DNA from: a virus
Virus record (IMG/VR): IMGVR_UViG_3300006638_000010
Span: 1 to 38,007 of that record
Length of the DNA: 38,007 bases
Reading direction: 5' to 3' (one strand)
Part shown: positions 26,312 to 35,100 of the stretch, piece by piece
Position numbering within the stretch: the first letter of the stretch is position 1
Layout: every line of letters begins with the position of its first letter
Notes under the pieces: generated by a model
Database searches by the model: none
Told to the model about the DNA's origin: nothing
The model's input: only the letters and a program-made list of their open reading frames with translations
Made by a program: the position numbers and the translations under genes

Positions 26312-29283
26312 TGTGTCTCCTGTACTTCTTGAGTTCCCGAAGCCAAAACAGCGCTACCGGATGAAAGATAACTGATCTGCACCAAATGGTTTCCTTGCCT
26401 CTTATCACCCGCCACCTGGCAGGGCGACGTCGAACAGGTGTTCGATACGACTGTCCCATCTGGCCGCGTCAAGCTCACCATCACTTGTGTGGCATTCGGG
26501 ACACTTGAAAGTTTGAAAGCGACGTTGATGGGAGCGCTTGAAAACGCTACATGCCCGCCAATGCGCCAGGCCACTTCGTTGTCACTGGCGGGCGCGCCGA
26601 AAGTCTCTCCGAAGTTCTTGCCCAAGTTCCCTGTGATATAGGCTCCTGGCGTACAAGGCGCGGGGCTTCCGGTACTGCAGTTTGGCGCTGAAGCGATTGT
26701 GTCTCCGATATACCCATCACAAGAAGGACCCACGCACGTCGCCGCAAATCCTCCTATTCCTGTATTGCTATCAGGACCGCTGGCAGGGCCGCCCAAGGTC
26801 GCCGAATAACATTCGTCGCCCCATGTCTTATAGGTGGTTGACCCTGTCGCCATGTAAAGCCATCCCATCGCCCCGCAGCCGGTGCGCGTCAAGTTCCGAT
26901 CTCCCGTACTTCCGAAGCAGTACGTGGCCGATGAATTACAGACGGATGACGGACTAGGCGCAACGGAATAACTGCTGGAAACAACGTTTGAAGATTCGCC
27001 GTAAAGACCGAAAGCGGGCGTGATCGTTATGGCGGTATCGCTTGCACAGGAAGCAATTTTGTAGACGGTATACGATGTTTCAATTCCGATGAAATGAAGA
27101 CCGTCGCAATATCCTTTTGTGTTAAAAGCGGTTCCAGATCCCGTGAGAGTTGTGGTTCCGACATTGACAGACACAAAACCGCCTGGCCGATAAACCGTCT
27201 CCTGATCGCTTGATTGGCTGTTGACTTCATAAAAGTGACCACGGTCAACGTTGTCCCTGCCATAGTTCTCGACCCACGCTTCTGCATTTTGGATGGCCGT
27301 TAACGCCAGACCCGCCACAGTCGCGCTACTGCACCCCTGAGCGCTCGTGTCATTCAATGATTCGTATGCGGCTTCCATAGACTTTAAGTTGATTGCTTCC
27401 CGCCAAGGAGCGCCACCATAAATAAACGGAGCCGAAAACGCTTTTGGGGCCGAGACATAGCTTTGATTGTTAACGTATGCATTTTCAGGCCAGCTTCCGT
27501 CTGCCGCCTGGACTCTTGACCACGTATAGGTATAAGTCGTCAGCCACGTACAATACTGCGAATGGCGCGTAGGATCTGGGTCTGTCTTTGCTCCGAGCGC
27601 GATGTTCCATAGCTCGTACCCCGACTCGCGGTTATCAATAGCAGGGCTGTAACTCGGATTGGCCCAGCGCGGAACTTGAAAGGCGATCCAGTTATATAGC
27701 CCTGGAAACCGTTCTGGATGACCATCTAAAGCCCGAAAGAATTGGCTCACCATAGTCGATGCGCGTGGCGATACGGATCGATAGCCATGATCTAATGTCC
27801 ATTGCCACTCAATGTCGGCAAACTGACGGGCATAGGATTGGAAAATGGCGTTTCCGGTTCGATAGTAAAGCCGGTAAAGACCAATCGCTACGTCGTAGTA
27901 GTTCCAGACGGTCGACGGGTTTTCTGTTGTCCAGGCCTGAAAATCAAGACCGAGCGGCGCGGCGGTCGAAGGGAGCATGTAGGCCGTCCATCCAGCGAAA
28001 GCAGGTTCTTCGGAATTTTCCTGGCAAATAATTTGAGTTGAATTTACGCTTGAGATGGGGCAGAGCATCCGTCCTGTCCCTACCCCGTCAACGCTATCCC
28101 ACGCGACCGCGACCCACGATTGAGTTGACAACAGCGTCGAAAGGTCTGAGGTGGTATTGATGATATTGCCAGCCGTATTCGAATCAAACGAAACGGTTCC
28201 AGGAAGAGCCGATCCGAGACCAGGAGGAACAGTCAACGCGACCGCTCCGATATTTTTACCGACTCCAATTTCAGCCAAGTCGGCATAAGGCCATGGGTTG
28301 GCTTTTGCGTCGGCAATGAGAAGAGGCCCTAAAAGGTTGTCCTGGATCGCCGAGAGGCCCGTGACGGCCACGGAGTTTGAGTCTGTAGCAACCGCGCTCA
28401 CGACGGAAGTCGTCGAAGCACAAAGGCCAGACGTATTGCACCCCTGTACTTGTACGCCATACGTTCCAGCGATAGGCACTGAAAAAGAAGGTGCTGACGA
28501 GGTATGGCTCGAAAATGAACCAACGGCTGGCCCTGAAAGCTGTTGCCAGAAATAGGAGAGTGTTGAGTTCTCCGTCGCATCATAAGAGCTATTCACTATC
28601 GGAAGTGACGACCCCGCCTTAAAAACGTTTGTGATCGGCCATGGATTAAACCCGACGATGGGATTGTAAATAGGCGTCGTGACGTAAGACGCACCTGATG
28701 GAGTCAAGTTCAAACCAAAACCTGAGCAGTCGTTCATATTCCCTTCTAGCTCATAATCGGTTTCGGTCGCCGTACAAATAGCGTTACTAATGGGTGTTGT
28801 GATGGGAACAGTCGATATATAAGTACGAACCCAAGCAATATCGCCAGCGTCAAGAGGGCCTAGAGTGACTCCGCTACTCGCGTCGGTGGGTGTTCCTGTC
28901 GAAGAATTGGGACATAGGTTTGTAAATTCCTGGCCTGTTTGTGTGATGGTGTAAGAGGCCGTTAGCCCTGCAACGGTGCGCTGAAATCGGACAAGGACAT
29001 CCGTTCCTGCAGGGGGGACGACTCCACACGTATTAGAACCGTCTAACCAGGACGTAAAATTAACGAAGCCATTAAAGATACGAAGATCGTAATCGGTTGT
29101 CGAATAAATGTACTGCTGAGTCTCTTCGTAAAGCCATGATCCATGCAACCGAAACTCCACCCGCCAGTTGGCGACGTTGTTATAAGGCGCTCCGCTGCCC
29201 GCTGTCCCGCTTCCAGATCCGGCGCTAAGAGATTGAGAAGCGTAAGCGGGAACGGATAGAAGAAGGAGGAATAGCCATTTCAT
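26308..29283 (-). CDS. Exported multidomain protein with PKD-like and alpha-toroid-like domains
   Basis: The 991-residue protein starts MKWLFLLLLSVPAYASQSLS, a clear Sec signal (cut after AYA). It has a beta-rich N-terminal region, a PKD/Ig-like domain at about 215-300 (DATENSTLSYFWQQLSGPAV, FSVPIAGTYGVQVQGC), and a helical, Trp/Tyr-rich region at about 450-720 (WNYYDVAIGLYRLYYRTGNA, QFADIEWQWTLDHGYRSVSP). The helical region resembles the (alpha/alpha) toroid of polysaccharide lyases and some glycosidases. An inserted beta module follows (TLTGSGTAFNTKGYC), then a C-terminal Ig-like domain. Many Cys suggest disulphides. It is probably a polysaccharide-active surface protein, but no catalytic motif is proven. 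Confidence 0.72.
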   Translation of the reverse strand: MKWLFLLLLSVPAYASQSLSAGSGSGTAGSGAPYNNVANWRVEFRLHGSWLYEETQQYIYSTTDYDLRIFNGFVNFTSWLDGSNTCGVVPPAGTDVLVRFQRTVAGLTASYTITQTGQEFTNLCPNSSTGTPTDASSGVTLGPLDAGDIAWVRTYISTVPITTPISNAICTATETDYELEGNMNDCSGFGLNLTPSGASYVTTPIYNPIVGFNPWPITNVFKAGSSLPIVNSSYDATENSTLSYFWQQLSGPAVGSFSSHTSSAPSFSVPIAGTYGVQVQGCNTSGLCASTTSVVSAVATDSNSVAVTGLSAIQDNLLGPLLIADAKANPWPYADLAEIGVGKNIGAVALTVPPGLGSALPGTVSFDSNTAGNIINTTSDLSTLLSTQSWVAVAWDSVDGVGTGRMLCPISSVNSTQIICQENSEEPAFAGWTAYMLPSTAAPLGLDFQAWTTENPSTVWNYYDVAIGLYRLYYRTGNAIFQSYARQFADIEWQWTLDHGYRSVSPRASTMVSQFFRALDGHPERFPGLYNWIAFQVPRWANPSYSPAIDNRESGYELWNIALGAKTDPDPTRHSQYCTWLTTYTYTWSRVQAADGSWPENAYVNNQSYVSAPKAFSAPFIYGGAPWREAINLKSMEAAYESLNDTSAQGCSSATVAGLALTAIQNAEAWVENYGRDNVDRGHFYEVNSQSSDQETVYRPGGFVSVNVGTTTLTGSGTAFNTKGYCDGLHFIGIETSYTVYKIASCASDTAITITPAFGLYGESSNVVSSSYSVAPSPSSVCNSSATYCFGSTGDRNLTRTGCGAMGWLYMATGSTTYKTWGDECYSATLGGPASGPDSNTGIGGFAATCVGPSCDGYIGDTIASAPNCSTGSPAPCTPGAYITGNLGKNFGETFGAPASDNEVAWRIGGHVAFSSAPINVAFKLSSVPNATQVMVSLTRPDGTVVSNTCSTSPCQVAGDKRQGNHLVQISYLSSGSAVLASGTQEVQETQ

Positions 29284-31397
29284 TTGAAGGTCACAACACC
29301 CTTCATTTGACAGGTTCCCGTGAAGGTTTCCGTCGTCGACGTTGTCGTCGCAACAGCCGCAATCTGAAGGAGTGATTCGCGGGTTGTTTCCCAGCTGTTA
29401 AGATTTTCATTCCATGGCCGAGGGCCATATGAATAACTGCAATCGCCCATTGTAAAGCATTGACGTTTGTACATGACATCTTGCACTTGTTGATTAACCA
29501 AGGCCGTGGTCGATGACGGATTGACGGCATAAGCCGCATTAATAATGTCCACGTCCTGAATACCGCGCGTGAGTTGATTAAGCCGCCAGGAACCAATAAC
29601 GCCGTTAAAGCCATAGCTCGGGCTGGCGTAAACCGTGTCGGTGGATGGATAAAGCATGTTCCCGTCGCCGTTCGAGAAGCCAAACCCTAAATGACCTTTG
29701 ACGGGATCTGTGGAAGGATAGGAATCGTAACCGAAATCCTTCGCGAGATTGAACATATTGTTATCGTTGGCGGCGTTGGCGTTCCATCCGTTATTGGTTT
29801 GTCCGCTGTTATTGGAATCATTCCAGTAGTTTATTTCCCATAGAAACCAATACTTCTGGGACGTTGCATAGGCTCCCCACATAACCTCGCGTGGTCCGAG
29901 TCCTTCCTCTTGCATATTAAAAAGCGAATCCGTCCCTGGCCCTCCGGCATTGTATCCGCCCGCTGAATGCGTCGAGCTAGTGTTGTAAAGAGATTCCGCT
30001 GTTACCCATGTCGCAGACGAATACTCAAGCCAGCTAGTACTAAGAACGGTATTGACGTAAGGCGCGGACGATTCAACCGTCGGGAGCGTTCCGGTCTGTA
30101 AAAACGGGAGCCTATGCCCGCCATTCGCGCAAGCGGTTGCAGTGGACGACCACGTTGAGAGCGTATTGACCTCGCCGCCTAAAATCGTCGTTGAAGCTTC
30201 ATCGTTTGACGTATAGAGTTGGCAATTCAGGTTATTGTTTTGGCAATAGTACGTCCAAGAACTGACGTTGTCGCAGTAGCCCGTTGACCCGTTTGTTACT
30301 GTGGTCGTACTCCAATTGACGCTCTGCCAGCCGCCATAGGTCCCGACCATATAGAACTTGTCGCCCGCGCCTGCCCCTGGCCCGTTACCGTATCCGTAGG
30401 TAGGCGTATAAGCTGTCCCGTCAATGAACTTGGAATAGAGGGCAGACGGATAATCTTGCGTAGAAGCGGGCTGATCGCCAATGGCAATAATTTTATGACG
30501 ATGCAAGAAAGCTCCGACACGAAGGGAATTTGTCAAATAAGGATCTGCAAAATAGCTGGTCGGAAAGCGCGTCCCTGTCAGACGCATGGACAGATCCGCA
30601 AGCCCTAAATCAGCAATGACGGGAAGCGTGGCTGTTCCTGGGAGCGTGACGTTGTATACCAAGAGACTTATGGGGATCGTCGTTGATACGGAAACCCCTT
30701 CCGTCACGGTTAAAGTAGCTGTATAAGTTCCAGCAGGAAGCGCCGTTGAAATATAGACTTCTCCGCCAATCGCCTGAGAAGACGAAGCCGAAACCGTGAA
30801 ACTTGAAATCCCGAACTCTTCTATAGGCACAGCGGGATCAGGATAAAACTTGTCGTGATCCGCGCGGTCTGTCCAGAGCGTACCACCATTGGGAATGGAA
30901 TCATTATTCCCGTTTAAAGTGGAAGGCCGTCGCCACCGTGGGGCTACTTGTTGAGAATCGTATTCGGACGGGTCCCAAGCTTGTCCGTGCTGTCCCATTC
31001 CGACAAGTTGGAGGTAACTGTATTTATAGAGGCTGTAAGGCCGCGTCGAATAATCCCACACGTTTGAACTTGAAACAGCGACTGCCGAGAACCCTGACCC
31101 TAACGCGGTCCCTGTTCCTGTAAAGCTTGAGATAGACACCATGACATTCGTCGCATCCGCTGTTCCTCCGATGAGATAGGTCGCCCACGTTAAAAGTTCG
31201 CCTTTCCCGCCAAAGAGTTTTATGGTTGTTCCGTCCCAGCATCGGCTGATTGTGTTGGTCGAGAAGTTTCCTGGATACTTATCTTCCCGCGCCATCTTGT
31301 AATCGCCAGACTCTGACCACGTGGCGCTCGATATAAGGTTACCGGCAAAGGCCGTCGAAGTTAAAAAAAAACAACCGATCAGGATAAATCGTCTCAT
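29280..31397 (-). CDS. Exported glycosidase-like protein (DUF4091/GH123-like C-terminal domain)
   Basis: The 705-residue protein starts MRRFILIGCFFLTSTAFAGN, a Sec signal cut after AFA. A beta domain at about 30-230 ends in AGTYTATLTVTEGVSVSTTI. A TIM-barrel-like region contains GPREVMWGAYATSQKYWFLW and EINYWND. The end has FGFSNGDGNMLYPS, then IGSWRLNQLTRGIQDVDIIN. 'R...W......g..g.LyW..n.w' followed by 'nGdG.l.YP......SiRl...R.GieD.e.l' matches what I know of the DUF4091/GH123 group. It probably cleaves host polysaccharide. It overlaps both neighbours by ATGA. Confidence 0.72.
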   Translation of the reverse strand: MRRFILIGCFFLTSTAFAGNLISSATWSESGDYKMAREDKYPGNFSTNTISRCWDGTTIKLFGGKGELLTWATYLIGGTADATNVMVSISSFTGTGTALGSGFSAVAVSSSNVWDYSTRPYSLYKYSYLQLVGMGQHGQAWDPSEYDSQQVAPRWRRPSTLNGNNDSIPNGGTLWTDRADHDKFYPDPAVPIEEFGISSFTVSASSSQAIGGEVYISTALPAGTYTATLTVTEGVSVSTTIPISLLVYNVTLPGTATLPVIADLGLADLSMRLTGTRFPTSYFADPYLTNSLRVGAFLHRHKIIAIGDQPASTQDYPSALYSKFIDGTAYTPTYGYGNGPGAGAGDKFYMVGTYGGWQSVNWSTTTVTNGSTGYCDNVSSWTYYCQNNNLNCQLYTSNDEASTTILGGEVNTLSTWSSTATACANGGHRLPFLQTGTLPTVESSAPYVNTVLSTSWLEYSSATWVTAESLYNTSSTHSAGGYNAGGPGTDSLFNMQEEGLGPREVMWGAYATSQKYWFLWEINYWNDSNNSGQTNNGWNANAANDNNMFNLAKDFGYDSYPSTDPVKGHLGFGFSNGDGNMLYPSTDTVYASPSYGFNGVIGSWRLNQLTRGIQDVDIINAAYAVNPSSTTALVNQQVQDVMYKRQCFTMGDCSYSYGPRPWNENLNSWETTRESLLQIAAVATTTSTTETFTGTCQMKGVVTFK

Positions 31398-32131
31398 TGA
31401 TGGTTAAACGCCGCTTGTGCCGCCATCCAGTCAAAAGGACTTGTTTGGTTCCATGTCGAAATATAAACCGTAGAAGTAGGAATATTCGCGTCTTGAGCGT
31501 AGAGGTATGGGTTTGCCCCTCCTGCATAGCGGGAAGTGCCTGTTTGCGATGTAATGGCTCCTGATGCATCGGCCCAAGCAATAGAGAACATCAATTCATT
31601 CGTTCCTGTGGTTGTCGCCGCAAGCGTAGTTAGGGGATTAATACCCGTGGCTACAGGAGCACTTGCACTAAAAACGTCAAAGGTTGTTGACGTATTTTGG
31701 CCGCTGTATTCAGCCAGGACGCAATAATTGACTCCGTTGCATCCGCCCGTTGCCGCTGTGACGGTTGTTGCTCCCCCTACGGCACTTTTCACATACCAGA
31801 TTCCAATAAAGTTAGAACCTGTGATGCTAGATCCAGCGGTCAGCCATGAATCACTGGCATCTGTAGGTGTAATCCCTGAAAAGTTGGCTGTGGTTGCGCA
31901 CCCCAAAACCAGAAGATCACCTGCCGCGACCGTGATCGTGTTCAAGACAGACCCGCACCCTCCGTCAGTTGATGCCGTCGAAGTGGCTTGAACAAACGCA
32001 AGGGGTGATCCGCCACCCGCCGCCGCCGTCCCTGACGAAAAGGTGATGGTCCCGAGCGGCGCGAAGGACGTCGTGATCGTGCCCGCGTGAGCCACGCCAG
32101 CTAAGAATAAGAGAGCGAGTAGTTTTTTCAT
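31394..32131 (-). CDS. Exported beta-sandwich adhesin-like protein
   Basis: The 245-residue protein starts MKKLLALLFLAGVAHAGTIT, a textbook signal peptide cut after AHA. The mature part is beta-rich: TVAAGDLLVLGCATTANFSG, SDSWLTAGSSITGSNFIGIW, YVKSAVGGATTVTAATGGCN and YCVLAEYSGQNTSTTFDVFS. 'D..g......s........wY...a.gG..tvt.........v.EysG........' is a module seen in bacterial and phage surface proteins, where it may bind glycans. TAATG couples it to the fibre gene upstream. Confidence 0.75.
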   Translation of the reverse strand: MKKLLALLFLAGVAHAGTITTSFAPLGTITFSSGTAAAGGGSPLAFVQATSTASTDGGCGSVLNTITVAAGDLLVLGCATTANFSGITPTDASDSWLTAGSSITGSNFIGIWYVKSAVGGATTVTAATGGCNGVNYCVLAEYSGQNTSTTFDVFSASAPVATGINPLTTLAATTTGTNELMFSIAWADASGAITSQTGTSRYAGGANPYLYAQDANIPTSTVYISTWNQTSPFDWMAAQAAFNHQ

Positions 32132-35100
32132 TATCGTATCCTTCGGGCAGATAATCGTCCTACCGCATTGGGCGTGGCGATGCTGAAAGAGGCTTTGTAT
32201 TTTAGATAGTAAGTCTTAGAAGCCGTCAAAGAAACACGGAAGTTAGGGATAGAAGCAAAGGTGTCGGTTGCCGCCGTAGGGCCAAGCGAGTTTACGAGGC
32301 TATCTCCTTCAATGAGTCCTGCGGCTGAATTGCCAGTCGTTGAAGAGATCCCGACCGCCATCGTGGTGACGGTAGCTCCGTTGCCGATAGACCCTAAAAC
32401 AGCGGTCAAGTCCCATTCTCCAGCCGTAACAGTCGTAGAGACTAAATCACCGTAATTGCCTGTAGTGGGAAACGCTACGGCGACAGGTGCGGCTGTTGAA
32501 ATGTATTCACCGATAGAGCCAGAGATCGCATTTCCTCCTGACGTGGTTCCCATCGAAATTGGGAAAGTGACGCTAGAAGCCGTTACGGAACTACCAGCGT
32601 AATTGAAGTAAACACCTATTGCCGTAACAGTAGAAACGTTCGACTGAACCACCTGACTCATGTTCGTCATCGTGATCGTGGTCCCGTTGTTCGTGAAGTT
32701 CGCGGAACTTGTGATGACGTTTGAAGAAGACAGGGCCATATACCCGATCTGATATTGAGGGGTCACGTTTACCGTCCCAGAACCGGACCCTCCGCCACTG
32801 CCGCCGCTACCACCGCCCGTACCCGTCGAATAGGTTACGGTCCCGTTCGTGCTTGAGACAACCAGGTAGTCGCCAATGATCGGCGTGGTACTGGCACTCA
32901 CAACGCCGTAGGTCGATGAATTGATCGTGAGTTGGATCGCGCCGTTGCCGGAGCCTGTGACGACTACCGTTGCGTTGGTCGTTATAGCCACACTATTCCC
33001 GCCGACGGTCGCCGTCGAGAAATAGCCTACGTAGGCGTTAGACGTACTGCCCACGACTTTAAGCTGAGTGTCCGTGTCGGTATTGGTCCCGATCACCACA
33101 TTCCCCGCGCCTGTGACGCGCATCGCCTCAATCTGCGTTCCGGCATTGACAGGATTGATCGTGATGTCCGCTGTAGGCGAGCCACTCCATGTCGTTGAAA
33201 TGCCTTCGATAGATCCTAAAAGTTCCTGCCGATTGACATCCGTTCCATAGAAATCGTAAGCCACCCCTAATCCTGCGCTTGCGCCGCCGCTGGATCTTGC
33301 GTCGGCCGCAATGGCATGTCCTACGCCTCCTGTAACGATTCCGACATCCCATGGATCTACTGGAACGTTCGTCGAACCCGCTCCAAGATTTATCCCGCCA
33401 TTAGCCGTGGACCCTTCCATCGATAGAGTCAGGGCATTATTGTAAACAGGAGAGCCACTAAGGAAAGTACCTCCCAAGAATAAACGATAGGTAGAGCCAT
33501 AGGCTCCCCCCGTTGTAACGTTGTCGGGTACAAAGGTTTCATATCCGACGGATAAAGGACCGACATCAAATTGGGTTTTATAGTTGACCTCCACGCCTTC
33601 GCCTTGCGCCAAAGTGCCGGAGCTTGCTCCGATAATATTCATGGCCGTAATAGGCACTCCGTTAAGAGGAGAGGATGACGTAACGACTAATGGGATTCCG
33701 GTCCCCGTGACCGTGACGGTTGCGCCGTTGAATTGGAAATTGCTAGACCCCGCAAAAGAACCAGAATTGTTATATTGGATTTGGTTCGTAGATCCCCCTG
33801 GAGTTCCAGACCCACCTCCGCTTCCCGATCCACTGCCACCCTGAATGATCCATCCTGTCGAAGAAGGACTGCTGAGACAGACCGTCAGAGGATCGCCCGT
33901 CGTGATCGCACCCGTTGAAAGAGCCGCACCGTTAAAACCAAGGATAGACTTAGATCCGAGCGTGTCTACGTTCAAAGTCGCCGTCGAGAAGGACACATTG
34001 TTTGTCGAAGTGACCACCGTCAGGCACATCCCTGTGGTGTAGGCCGTCAGTGTCGGGTTCATAGAGCAAGCAAACGTTGTCGAAGCGCCAGAGGCATAGC
34101 AGAGCCTATCCGTGTTCGCCTGGTCTGTCGCGCGAGCGAGCATGACGGCGGTATCGGCCGAATAGGTGAGGCTGACATTGTTGGCCGTCGGAGTCGATCC
34201 CGAAACGAGGAGGCCCGTTCCAGGAATGAAATTGAAGTTGGTCGTTTGAGCCGAGAGCGTCGTTCCGTTGAGTTGAACGGTGGTCGTTGACGAACCGCCG
34301 CCCGATCCGCCCGTGACGGTAGTGCTGATTAACTGACCGAAAGAATTGGTCGCTAGAATCGTATTCGGTAAAGCAGGGATCGTCAATGTCCCGACATAGA
34401 GACCATAGGTAAATGTGCTGACCTGCGGAGCGGCATCAAAAAAAGCACCGTTCAGAATATAGGCTCCATAATTTGTTCCTGTTCCTGCCGAATTTAAATA
34501 GGCAGCATAGCAGGTAGATGGACCTGAGCAACTGGCATTAATACCTTGAGCATAAGTATTTCCAGAAAATGATGTCCCATTGAAAAACGCTCCTACGGAA
34601 GTGCAAGTTCCGTTTTCGCAAGTCGAATTTCCATTGATCGCGCTCTGGAGTCCGTGAGTATTAGAAGAGTTTACCTGGACGTAAAGAAGAGAATCTGCCG
34701 CATTGACATCCGCAGGGCCAGTCAAATACATCGTGTAGCCAGTCCCGTTATCCCACCAACCAGCCCCCACATTTGATGTCCCTGCTGTAGTCCCTATTTG
34801 CGTAGTCGTTATGCCTCCGCTACTGGCAATGAGAAACGGTTTTATCGTGTTGCTTCCCAATCCAAGAGGAGAAAGATTGTAATTTTTGAGGTAGGGTAAA
34901 TTTAACTGAGAATTCACCGTCCCGCTCGACACATAGAACGTCGCGCCGGATTGGAGGGTGGAAGTGTTGTTTATTGTTGCACTGGCGAGATTAAGCGTTA
35001 CAGACCCCGACGTTCCGCCGCCAGTTAATCCTGTTCCGGCCACAACTCCCGTGATAGTTCCGACGCCTTTTCCATTGACCTGAGACTGCAAGGAGTTCGT

